Shown piece by piece: positions 1-11,387 of a DNA stretch of 64,000 nt. Below the pieces are notes generated by a model that had not been told where the DNA came from, searched no databases, and saw nothing but the letters and a program-made list of their open reading frames with translations. The DNA is from Hexactinellida sp. DTS-2022 (Eukaryota; Porifera; Hexactinellida), in contig JAPNXP010000010.1 of the NCBI GenBank assembly GCA_028753945.1, positions 65,042 through 129,041 on the forward strand, in the 5' to 3' direction. Each line of letters begins with the position of its first letter. Position 1 is the first letter of the stretch. The position numbers were made by a program, and so were the translations under genes.

Positions 1-1
1 G

Positions 2-3000
2 GAGGTGGAGTCCATAGAAATGCCAGCCCAGCTCCTGATCTCCTCTCACCCGCAGCCGATTAAGATCCACGCCCCCGCCCCCCCTGGGGACATCCCCCCC
101 GTGCCCCCCGACTCGGAGGTGCACTGCGTGTACAGATACAACAACTGCACCAGCAAGGAGAAGTGCTTCACCCGGTCCCGCATCGGGCCCAGCCACTCGG
201 GCGAGGAGGTCCCGAGTCGCGTCTACACCTTCGCGGATAATTCCTTGCGGTTCGAGGCTCGCTTCGAGAGCGGGAACCTGCGTAAGGCCAACCAGGTGGG
301 AGAGTTCGCGTACGAGCTGTACCTGCAGCACGACCTCTACACCGGCAAGTACGCGCAGTGGTTCTTCTTCCAGGTGCGCAACATGCGGCCCGGCGTGAGG
401 TACAGATTCGCTATTATGAACCTCATAAAGCCCGCCTCCCTCTACAGCGAGGGCATGCGGCCCCTCTTCTACTCGGAGCAGCGCGCCGCTGCCAGCAAGA
501 TAGGTACTCTCTCATATAAGTTATACACATGCTATACGTTGTGACGTCATCTGTAGGGTGGCTGCCCCACGGCGAGGACGTGTTCTACTACAAGAACCAC
601 CTCAAGTACCGACTGTCGGACAGGTCCAGCAAGGAGCGCAGCTACTACAGCCTCAACTGGTGCTGCGAGTTTCCGCACGCAGAGGACGCCTGCTACTTCT
701 CCCACAGCTACCCCTACACCTACTCGGACCTGCAGGCCTTCCTGGAGCGGCTGCACAAGTGTCCGCTGCGCTCCAAGGTCTGTCGACAGAAGCTGCTCTG
801 CACCTCTCTGGCCGGGAACATGGTGCACCTGCTGACCATCACCAACCCCTCCTCCTCGCCCGCGGAGATGAAGGCCAAGCGAGCCATCGTTGTTTCCGCG
901 AGAGTCCATCCAGGTAGCTACAGTGCCTCCCGATCGCACTAACCTACTGTTATATGTAGGCGAGACGAACTCCAGCTTCATGATGAAGGGAGTCATCGAC
1001 TTCCTGACGGACCCGGAGAGCGCCGACGCGCACCTGCTGCGGAGCGTGTTCGTGTTCAAGATAGTTCCTATGCTGAATCCGGACGGGGTCATAACCGGGA
1101 ACTACCGGTGCTCCCTGTCCGGCTGCGACCTCAACCGGCAGTACAACAAGTTCTCCAGCATGAAGGAGTACTTCCCAGTCATATTCCACCTGCGGCAGAT
1201 GATGCGCAAGCTCTGCCAGGAGCGCGAGGTCACTGTCTACTGCGACCTGCACGGACACTCGCGCAAGCAGAACATATTCATGTACGGCTGCGACGACCGG
1301 GCCCGCCAGCCGTCCCCCGGGGGGGCAGACCCCGGGTCCGGGTCCCACCTACGTCACGTCCAGAGCAGGATCCTCCCCTTTATGCTCAGCAAGAACGCGC
1401 CCCACCTCTTCTCCTACAGGTAGGCTGTCTCTTAGGCTGCCAGCTGTTGACCGTACTGTAGGTACTCTCGGTTCAAGGTCCAGAAGTACAAAGAGGGCTG
1501 CGGACGCATCGCCATCTGGAAGGAGTTTAACGTGATGAACAGCTTCACGATGGAGGCGAGCTTCTGCGGCAGCACCCTGGGCAAGCTGGCCTGCTGCTTC
1601 TTCCGGCCCTGCGACCTGGAGGAGATGGGCCACCGGCTCTGCGACACTTTCCTGGACTACTTCGACCCGGACCCCTACAAGCGCGAGCGGACTCTCGACG
1701 AAATATACAACCTCCTCCGGCAGCAGGTTATACAAACGCTCGCCAAGCAAGGCAAGCCTGCCCCCACAGGCCGAGACCCGCTGGACGACCTGCAGCTGCT
1801 GGAGGAGCTCTCTTTCGAGTCGGAGAGCGACGGGGGCTCCGACAGCTCCGTCTCGGACGGGACTCCCGCCCAGTGCGTGGCGCAGAACAAGGCCCGACGC
1901 CTCAAGAAGAAGCGGAAGTCCAAGCGCAGCCGGAACAAGAAGGAGCGCAAGAAGCGGGTCCGCTCCAGAGCTGGTCAGCTAAACATCATAACCACAAGTA
2001 AGTCGGCCCCTACTCACTTGTAGACTGTATTCCTGTTGTGAATCCACAGGTGTCTGTAAAGCAAACGACCCCCAGTCCCTCTCCCTGTCCTCTCGCGCCC
2101 CCGCCGGGCCCAGAGGGAAGGAGGGCCTCCCGGAGCTCCTGGGGCGCGGAACCAAGGAGTACTCCAGCTACGGATCTGCGCTGAACGAGCAGGGCCACGC
2201 CAGCCCCCCCACTGTCAGGTTCAAGAATAGGAACGCAGGCATCCCAGTCTTCTCCAGGGTACCTGTTTATAGCAGCCCCGTGTCTGCTGGTTGACTCTGT
2301 GTCGTAGGAACGCGTGGAGGATCGCCAGGCGCGCAAGAGAGACCCGCCGCACTCCGGCGCGCACTGCTCCATGCCCGATATCCCCCGCCTCGACTGGGAG
2401 GGCAGTCCGGAGAGCTTCACTCACGAGTTTCTAAAGAACCTCCCCATTCTCTCCAGGGAGCCCCTGGAGGCCCCTACCGACAGATTCACGTCCGTGCCTA
2501 ACCGCCTCAACCTGGGGAGACCTGAGGCGTGCACCCCCGCCCCCAGGGGCCGAGAGGACGGGTACCAGTCGGACTGCGAGTCAGACGCCAGCCAGATCCG
2601 AAACCCGACCCCTCTCCTCATCTCTAAGGTGAGTCCTCTCCCATTGCTCCCCCAGGCTATTATACTTCCCCTCCAGGTCCCCACCATCCTGCATGCTGGG
2701 TTCGCCAATAGCTTCCTGACGCAGCACGTGAGCACCGCGGGTCGGGAGGGCGGCGCCAGGCTCGGCGAGGCCGCGGGCAGCCAGCCAGCCACTGCCGAGG
2801 CTTCACAGGTGAGTGGTGGTTATATCTAGCTAGCTTTGATACTGTTCCTTAGGCTCTCTGGCCCACCTCAAAGGGGATAGGCCCTCATAACCCGAAGAGC
2901 GTTGTGTTCACAAGTTTTGTGTCCGAACAGAGATTCAGTGACAAGGTGGACTCTCCTCACCCTCCCGACAGCTCTACGGACATTCTCGCGCCCAAGCCCT

Positions 3001-4169
3001 CTCTTCCCAAGCCTAAGGCGCCGCCCAATCCCCTCAGGAAGTCAGCTGACACTTCTGCCAAGGCTAGCGCCCCGCTCAGGTCGGAGCCGCAGAGAGATCT
3101 CAGAAAGCTGGAAGACATCCGCAGAGACATCGACTCGTTATTTCTCTCCAAACAGAAGCCCGCCCCGCACTCGAAACAACGCGCTTCGCCGTCTAAGCCA
3201 GTTGCTAATAGCACCTCCCCATCTAAGCCAGTTATCACCACTTCCCCTAAGGGCGCCTCTCTTGCGAGACCTCCCTCTCCCACCCCACCCCAGCCCAATA
3301 GGGTGCACACGCTCGTCCCCTTCCCCGAGGCCCCAGACCTCTCCCTGCCCGAACTTATCAAGGACTACCGGTCCTCTCTCGCCGCGGAACAGGATCCCGA
3401 GATTACGAAGCTCTCCATCGAGATCCCCCGGGAGCACTCCCACTCCCTCCTGCCCCTCTCCAAGCACCCCCCCACGCACCCCTGTCCCGCCCCCGCCCCC
3501 TCGGCTGCTCTCTCGAAAGAGAAGTCCCCGATCAGCTCGCGCGTCAGCGTCGGGAACCTGTTCCCGCTGTCTGTCGCACCACAGGACGGGTCCTTCTCCA
3601 CCGGGGGCCTCAAGCACCCCCCTGCCTCCGTATCTCTCCGAGAACAGCGGATATCAAACGCAGTGCACAACATATCCGAGCTGCCCCCCGACCCCTCCCT
3701 CCCCCAGGCCCTGGTGCTCCCGCAGCGCAGCAGAACGCGCACTGACCCACAGACCGCGGCCAGCGCTAGACTCAACAGCATTAACATGTCGGAGCACTGT
3801 CCGCAGATCGACAGGGTCAAGTCGCAGCTCTCCTCCAACCCGGAAGGCGCCGGGGTCCCTGGCTACACCCCGCACAGCCCCGTGCCCGCGCACATCTATA
3901 AGCTCTTGCAGTCGGGCCGCGGCCTGCCTGCGGGGGGCCCTAGCTCCCCTGTGCACAACCAGGTCCTCGCGCTGGAGCAAGCCCCCGCTCGCCCGGAGGA
4001 GAGACAGACCTCTAAACAGGTGTTCGTATCTCTCTCGGCTGACAGGGGAAAGTCCTCCGTGACCTTCCCAAACAACTCCTCTACCTTCGCAAAGACCATC
4101 GTGCACAGCCACCCGCCCCCCTCTCCGCGGCGGACACCCTCCCCCTCTAAGAAGGCCCGTCCCAGCTAG
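2..4169 (+). CDS. Cytosolic carboxypeptidase (CCP/AGBL2-3 type, M14B), 5' partial
   Basis: Eight exons: <2-503, 557-913, 960-1419, 1462-1997, 2050-2258, 2308-2628, 2677-2808, 2853-4169; joined they are open from the window edge (1278 codons). CCPs are metallocarboxypeptidases that trim glutamates (or terminal residues) from tubulin and other proteins. The N-terminal CCP domain (FEARFESGNLRKA, WFFFQVRNMRPG) is followed by the zinc motif HPGETN (split by the intron at 914-959), the NPDG and DLNR segments, the third zinc ligand in DLHGHS, and the catalytic Glu in FTMEASFCG. FESGNLRKA and GEDVFYYKN point to the CCP2/CCP3 branch. After the catalytic domain come an acidic serine stretch, a Lys/Arg-rich stretch (from about 1900) and a long Pro/Ser-rich, probably disordered tail ending at 4169. 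The intron at 2629-2676 is in frame and has no stop. The true N-terminus lies upstream of the window. Confidence 0.92.
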
Positions 4170-4322
4170 CTAGCCATCAGCACAATCGACACATTGAAAC
4201 CGATATTATGTGTATATTTGAATGTACGACTCTTAGCACCTATCAAACAATACGCCATTTCTACCGTGTTTACCATTAGTACCCCGACTATCTTAACACG
4301 ACACCTGACTGTAGCTAATTAG

Positions 4323-6979
4323 CGAGAACAGACACGACGGAGGAAGCGGAGTATCTTAGCGGGGTCCCTGTGTGGGAGTACTGCTGCGCGCTGGCACAGG
4401 AGATGACTGACGTGGCAGAGGAGCTCAACACCTCTGCTCTCAAGAGGAAAGGGAGAGTCACGCAGTCCCTGCCTAGGTACTTGTTCTATTTATAGCTTTA
4501 AGCTGTAGTTACTGTTTCTTTAGACACATGAGGAGGAGAGCTTCCAGCCACAACCTGCGGAGACTGCCGGTGCGCGTGCGGCTGCGCGCCCGGGCCCAGA
4601 TGCACCCCAAGCAGCTGGAGGAGAAGCCGGTGCCTAAGTGGGCCGTCAAGGAGAGTCGCCGCAAGAGACGGTATAGCTGGTGTCGCCCTCGCTACCCGCG
4701 TTATTCTGTCTTGTAGGTACCTGCGGACTCTCCGGCTGCAGAGAATGCTCTCTCAGTTCTCGCAGAGAGACTCTGCCGCTCACAGGTCTAAGTGGCTGCC
4801 GACACACCTCTGGCACGCTAAGCGGTTCCACATGGTAGACAAGTACGGATGGAAACTGCCCTACACCCCCACTCAGAAGTGTACACGTCACTCCTACCAC
4901 TCGATAGCTAAGAACTGTGCGGCTATTGACACCTCCTATCTGTCTGTGTTCCAGCTGTCCTCAGACAGCCCCCCAGACCTTATAAGGAGTCTTAACTCTA
5001 TCATGGCATCCTCCCCCGACCTGTCCCAGGCTCTCCAGTCCCCCGCTCCCATCACCAGCACGTTATTCCATCCGGACAGCTACCCCTACGGGGCCATAGG
5101 CCCTGCCACCCTCCTCCCCGTCTCTCCCAGCTGTGTGTGGCTCCTGGTGCATCCTGCCATGCTGGGGGAGCTTGAGACGCTCATCGGAGGCTTATCTGGG
5201 GTCAAGTGCTCGGACCTCACAGCTGAGATCGGGACCATACAGCTGGTCGGCCCTTCCTCTCTCTCCACGGTCCTCAGAGCGCTGCCTCCCGACGCCAGCG
5301 GCTCCAGTTCTGCCGACTCCAGTCCCTGGTACGAAGCCTTCAATCAGAGATGCCCCGCGCTGCCCGGTCTCTTGGAGAAGCTTCCCCAATCTCCTCAGCC
5401 CCGCCTCCCCGAGGCCTCCCTGCTGGGATACACGGCTCTCGACCCGAGGCTGTCTCTCCCGAGAGGGAAAGAGACCTTCCGTATGGAGGACCCGGAGCCC
5501 GACGAGCTGATGGCTCTCCTCACAGAGCTGCAGCGCAAGCTACAGGCAGCTGAGAGCAGTCCAGAGACTGATATCATCCCCACTAGTTCTGGGGCTGAGG
5601 TTACAATGGACACAGTAGATCCACTGCCGGACATGGCCAGCATGTTCTGCTCACACAGAGAGTCCCTCGCTGCTTCACAGCTGTTTTCCGCAGACTGTAG
5701 ACGCGCGGTTTCTGCCGATAAGCACACAGATGACGTCATAAACTTGCACCGCGCCAAATGCTACCCTGACGACCCGGTCTCCACCTTGCCGTTCCCCCGG
5801 GACCGGGTGCCCCTCTCCCTGCTGTCCACATCCGGCGCGCACGCCCCCCTCGGCTCCACGGGCCAGTACGGGGCCGGCGTGCTGCTGCTGCTGCCCAGGC
5901 AGTGGGTGCTCACGGTATTGGTCGCGCTGACATACCGGGGCGCCAAACCGGTTGGCAAGAAGGAGCTGGACCGCGTCTCCTTCGAGCGACAAGCCGCCTG
6001 CTTTCCCCGCGACTGCATCGACACGCACAGCTATGTGCTGGAGGCGTTCGACCGGAAGCGGGCTCTGGAGCGGAGGTACCTCGCCTGCCCGCCGGACAAG
6101 AGGCTGGAGTTCGGTAAGCTGGGGGTCTCCACGCCCTTCCACTGCCCCTGGGGCTCTCTCGTGGGGAGGGAGCTAGAAGCTAATCAGTCTCCTGGTGAGA
6201 ATATGAAACTGCCATACTTCCTGTTGAGGGACAGGAGAGCTATTTTATCGCTGCAACAGTTGCTGTTCAAGAAGCACCCGCCCTACAAGTACATCCCCAG
6301 ACTGTACCGGCTGCGCTACCCCTGTAAGAGACCGCCCCCTCTCTCGGACCCTCTCCCTCTCCAGCAGATCCTAGAGAAGTACCCCGGCGCTCTCCTGCTG
6401 GTCTCAGTGCACATGCTGCTGCGCGGCTCGGCGCGGGAGCGGGACCAGCTGTTCCTGCCCTCCGAGGAGGACCTGCGGGCTATTCTCTCCACCTACCACA
6501 AGGCCTGCGAGGAGAGAGACCTCGCCCTATCCGCCGGGAAGACTAACCCCCTAGGCCGCACCATGCTAACAGCTGACAGACAGATAGTCAGTGGAGTCTC
6601 GCTGCTCTCCGAGAGGGTGGTGAAAACCGCGAGAAAGAGACTGAAGAGGTGTAAGAAGATTCTCAACAAGGTAGGCGAGGAGCCGCCCCCTCAGGCCCCG
6701 CCGGCCTGCTGTCTCTACGAACCCTCTCTCTCCTGCCTGGAGGGTCTGCAGCTTATGCCCCACCCTCCTGACCCCAGAGCCCGCTGCGGCTACGTCACCA
6801 CCGGGGAGTACTCTTTCTGCAGGGGCCACTCGGCAGGGGTGGCCTGTGTGACTCTCTCCTCTCTCCGCCGGCTGCTCGAGACCCAGGGCAGCTTCAGGCT
6901 CCCTCCCATTGTCCTCCTACGCACCCCCTCCTCCCCCAGGCTGGCGCCCGCGCTGCTCGCGCTATTAGACCACACCTAG
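4323..6979 (+). CDS. POP1: POP1, RNase P/MRP protein subunit
   Basis: POP1 is the large protein of nuclear RNase P and RNase MRP, needed for tRNA 5' processing and pre-rRNA cleavage. Exons: 4323-4476, 4524-4670, 4717-6979. The conserved entry motif LPRHMRRRASSHN lies across the first intron, followed by the POP1 core (WLPTHLWHAKRFHMV), the POPLD region near 6050-6330 and a C-terminal segment (GYVTTGEYSFCRGHSAG). The first in-frame ATG is 4403, giving 827 aa. The frame stays open upstream to an acceptor-like ctaattag ending at 4322, and VPVWEYCCALAQEM in that part resembles the usual pre-motif helix. So either a small upstream exon is missed, or 4322 is a leader acceptor and translation starts at 4403. 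It begins 153 bp after the carboxypeptidase stop on the same strand. Confidence 0.94.
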
Positions 6980-7054
6980 GATAAGTTAACTTAGTCTTAC
7001 ATTCGACTGTAACTGTGTTGATAACTAGATCGTTTGTAAGCTAGCTTTAATTAA

Positions 7055-10000
7055 ATGGACACCGTCATAAGAGAGGGCTACGCCAAGAAAGGCAAAGTGC
7101 TAGGAAAGGTAGTACCCCCCCCCCCCTTATATACTGGCTATGCTTATTGCGCTGTCTGTAGACCATGAAGAAGAAGTACCTGCTCCTGCGCTGCGCATCT
7201 CAGAAGAGCCTGAACGCCCAACTGGAAGTCTACGACGATCAGAAACAAGCGAGGAAGAAGTCCTCTCCCAACAGCGTTATCTGTATGAAGTCGGTCTCGG
7301 GCGTTAAGAGGATCGAGGCGCCCGTTGCCTCCGGAGGGACGCTCAAGGACTTCGGGTGCTTCATTCGGCTGGACGTGAGCACCGACAGGGGAGGGGTGGA
7401 GGAGGTCTACATGAGTATGGACAGCAGGGAGCTTTTCGAGGATTGGTTGACGGACTTAGAGTTTCTCGCTCGCCTGCCTGAGCTTATAATCCCCCTGCCC
7501 CATGTCCCCAAGAGAGACCTGCCGCTCCTAACACAGACCTCCATAGACAAGAAGCTCCTCGGAGATATCGATTTCGGTATAACTCAGTTATGTGCAATGG
7601 CAGCAGCAGTGCCTTTATACTTGTTCTGTAGAGGACGCCTGTCCCGTGGAGACCCTGCAGACAGAGCTGGGACTCAAGTGGCAGGTCAACAACCGCATCT
7701 TTATTCTCGTCCTTACGCGGACGACTCTCATATTCCTGGACCCGCACGCTGGCATACATGCGCTCACATACAATGTAACTAGCTACTATATTCGTCCTGT
7801 GCATTACTCTCTTCTGTTAGATACAAAACTTGCGGCGCTGCGGGCACTGGCAGAAACTGGTGTTTATCGAGTCTGGGAGACGTACAGACACGGGCCCCGG
7901 CTACCTCTGGCTCTACATCCACTCTATGGTGCTAGCCAAGAACTTCTATACAACTCTGTCCAAGTAAGAGCTCTAATATCCCTATTAACCTCAGTCTGTT
8001 ACTCTGCCTTGTAGCGTTATGGGCAGCACTCAGCAGCTGATGGTTATTCAGAAACACCTGTGCTGGGACAAGTTCAGAGAGGAGCTGCCCCCCAGCTCCA
8101 TCCGGTCTACTGTCGACAGCGTAAGTTGATTAACTCCTGTCTGCTATCAGAGTGTATTGCATGCGTTCTGTAGAGGGAGGCTGCTCAGGGCGCAGTATCA
8201 GACAACGATACTTACGGGATAGAGTCACTCGAGTACATTCACACATCATTCGATAACTCCCCCTGTCCCCCTCTCCCCCCTAACCACCCCAAGCTGCCCC
8301 CTACCCCTATGGGGCACCAGGGGGCACTCCCGTCCCCTATAGGGCACCTGCCTCCTACCCCTCTGGAACATCAGTTCCCGCCCCCTCTGGGACAACAGCC
8401 CTCTCCACCGCAGAAGAAAAGCTCCGAACCCCAGAGCCACCGATCTGCCGCGAGGCAAGAAGACAACATTCTTCCCCTGACGCCGCTCGACAGCATGAAG
8501 CGACGGGCTTCCCTTCCTGGCCGGGACCAGCGCTTACCTGACAAGGAAGCTAGCGGCGGCAGCCGAGCAGATGTGAGTCCCGATATAGCTGTTTGTTGCC
8601 AACTAATTGGAAGATCATTTTTGGAGTTTGAGAAGAGAAGCTAATTAATTCTAATTTATTGCATTCTTATCTTAGACTTTTAGCGGAGTTCATCTCAAAA
8701 CGCGCTATGACATGCTTGTACCTGGAGACACACATGATTTACATGTCGGGACAAACGGGCAGATTGAGACCAAATATAACTTTGCGAATACTGATGGGAA
8801 AGGTAATATAATTAACCCGGGTTCAAAACGGCCAGAACATTCCTACTACGACGTGAATGACATTATCTCAGAACTGAGCGGAACTCCACGCTCTCCCAAT
8901 CCTAATACGAAGCGCGGCACTCTTAAGAACGGTAGGTTTCTCGCTACTGGTTAGCACTCCTTAGATGTTATGAAGCTGTGTGCATGCAGATAGCCCGAAG
9001 TTCAACACGATATCAGTAGTCAAGCTGAGCAGCACCGCTTTCAAGGAGAAGGTCGGGAGGTCCACCTTCTACAAGACGTCTCTGCCTACTGCGGACGCGA
9101 GTGGCATTTCTCCGTACGCCCTGTTCTCCGACCTGGACACGCAGGTGCCTCCGGAGGTGCGCAGAGAGAGAATACGACAGCTGTCTCTCAGGCACAACGC
9201 CAGCATGGAGCGACCCTCAGATCTAGGTACCGACTTGTATTCTAACATTTCATTCTGCATTAACCAGTTCCCATTCCTAAGGTACCCCCCTGTCTCCCGA
9301 GCACGTTACCGCCCCCTACACCCCTCTGGTCCTGTACGCCACCCCTCATAACATCCCAGTAGAGGCTCACTACAAACTCGTGGATCCAAAACCTCGCCCG
9401 GTTCTCCTCTCCAGCAGCTCGCTTCCTGCGCTGCGGTCTGTAGAGGACACTTCTATCTACAATTCTCCGAGCAACCTCCCGGTCAGCCAGGACTACCAGC
9501 ACCCGCTCAGCAACGCCCAGGTGCCGCCAGCCCCCAGCGAGCATATCGGTATGTGCCTATCTCTTATTAATCGTAGCAATTATGGCTCTTTGGTAGGACT
9601 TGAAGAGAATGAGCCGCCGAAATTGATTATGAGAGATGGTTACGACACCCTCAAGGCAAATGGAGACAATGGAATTATATTTCTGGAAGATTCTAGTACG
9701 TTTGATAATGTAGGAGGTGCGGACAGCACTCGCTATTCTATCTACGAGAAGATGGAGAACAGAAGAAGTATAACTCCGGAGACGAATGCCGTCAGCCAGT
9801 CGGACAGCCAGGAGATGGACGACATTACTTTCGTATTCTCAATGCCTGAGTTTAATGTCGACAGCCATTCGCTTGACACCCTGATCGAGTCTCCATTGAT
9901 GGATGCTTGTTTGTGCGATGGAGAGATAGGCGATGCAAATGAGGGTGCGGGTCAGGGTCCGTCTACTGACACAAGTGTTAATAACAGGAATGCTGTTTTC

Positions 10001-10540
10001 GCGGATACTTACGTCCCGATGGATCTGCTTAGAGATGAGAGTACTGACTGCGATTTACCAGAAACCATAGACGGAATTCAAAAGAAAAGCAGCCAAGCTA
10101 ATGTGGAGGATGTAATCGAGATTGATTCCCAGGAATACGAAACAATGGCAGATCTGACGGCAAAGAAGACTTATAAAACTGTTGATGACAGTCTGGTGAA
10201 TAATCGATATCAAAATATTTATCCGTTCAACAAACCATCTCCGCTCACTACCAAACCAACTAATTTGCTGCGTCGAGAGAGTTCCCCTCAGGTCTCACAC
10301 AAGCCAAAGCCAGTTTTGGAGCACTCACCTAAGTCCTTCGCCTTTTCCCGCGGTTCCTCCTCCTCCGACGGACAGAGCATATACTACGCAGAGCTCGACC
10401 TGAGCAGGAAAGACAAATCAACCGTAATTGTAAACTCCATACACACATCGGGGCCTGCGACCTACTATGACAAGATCGACCTCAAATTGTCCAATATCTT
10501 ACAAGAGACCGTCCAACAACACAGAGAGACAAACAAGTAA
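7055..10540 (+). CDS. PH-PTB docking adaptor, IRS/DOK-like, with YxxM motifs
   Basis: Ten exons: 7055-7108, 7162-7576, 7632-7774, 7821-7963, 8015-8120, 8174-8572, 8676-8931, 8990-9226, 9282-9548, 9597-10540, giving 987 aa. The 48-bp intron 9549-9596 is inferred, because it is stop-free and in frame. Residues about 1-125 form a PH domain (EGYAKKGKVLGKTMKKKYLLL). Residues about 157-280 form an IRS-type PTB domain, with NLRRCG, FIESGRRTDTGPGYLWLYI and LAKNFY at the expected places. The long tail carries tyrosine docking motifs: YEKM (Y723), YVPM (Y812), YETM (Y854), all YxxM sites for PI3K p85 SH2 domains, plus YQNI (a GRB2-type YxN site) and YYAELDL. Inferred role: a membrane-recruited docking protein below a receptor tyrosine kinase. 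PH plus PTB is shared by the IRS and DOK families; the YxxM sites favour an IRS-like job, but orthology needs a tree. Confidence 0.78.
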
Positions 10541-11354
10541 ATACAAACATGTACAAACAGAGTCTAAACCTACGGAATTACTTCCAATTTGTAACTTTTA
10601 AACGTTTATGTGTAAATATCGAGTTTTGGGAACATTTTGAATTTGCCTTCTGTTAATATACTTTTTAATGTTTTATTACCATTACAAAAGAATACCTTTA
10701 TCGAGTCAATTAATTAATGATAAGAAGGTTTGTGTACTTGGCAGCTTTATAAGGCTTCTCATGTTATGTGCTTATGAAACTTATTTCATTCAGAGACACT
10801 CTTCTGCAATTAATGAACTTCTAGTGTACATGGCAAATCAAACAGATTGATGGGGCTTTATAAGTTAATATTATTCAGACTATAAGCAACAGCTAGGGAA
10901 GTTCAGATTGATACTTTTGGAAATTTGGGGTTATTCGCATCTGTTTAATTAGATTCTTTTGTGTAGAAACACCAAGATTGCTAGGTTTCTCGAGATTTTG
11001 TATAAACGACACTGCAAGAAGTCTCAATCAGTTGATTTCGCTGCTCATTCTTCACAACTGTAGGAATTTCAGGAATTATTTGATTAATTATGTAGTTATT
11101 TCGCTAAATTGCTCTCCATAACTGTCCAAGAAGCAGTAGACTTGAGTGTAAGTTTGGGGGTTCCCTCTGGAATCCTCCGGCGCATGACTATAAAGCGTTT
11201 GAAAGATCCTACCTACCATTTTAGAAACACAAGACTTGATTCTTTTACTTACATACCTTTGTTTGACTTGTCTCATTTTGTTTTTATTATTACGTTTTAA
11301 TTTTTGCACTCCCTTTGATCTAATTTCACAGTGATTTTACTCTGATCGTGTGAC
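10541..11354. other. AT-rich intergenic stretch, no gene seen
   Basis: About 0.8 kb between the PH-PTB adaptor and the Ig-receptor gene. Short ORFs exist on both strands near 10668 and 11088-11309 but match nothing I recognise and have the AT-rich composition of non-coding DNA here. It should hold the 3' UTR of the adaptor and the promoter of the Ig gene. Confidence 0.6.
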
Positions 11355-11360
11355 TATAAA
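11355..11360 (+). promoter_or_regulatory. TATA box of the Ig-receptor gene
   Basis: TATAAA within gactataaatac lies 33 bp before the ATG at 11388. If used at normal spacing, transcription would start close to the ATG and leave almost no 5' UTR. Most other genes in the window lack such a box. Confidence 0.5.
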
Positions 11361-11387
11361 TACCCAGTTAGCTAGCTAGATTATTCA

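Noticed and set aside
2902..4062. 386-codon frame overlapping the carboxypeptidase tail in another frame
   Set aside because: Low-complexity Pro/Ser/Arg product from a GC-rich disordered tail; the main frame continues the gene in phase.
11088..11309. Overlapping short ORFs on both strands upstream of the Ig receptor
   Set aside because: Unrecognised products with AT-rich non-coding composition; no splice or start context.
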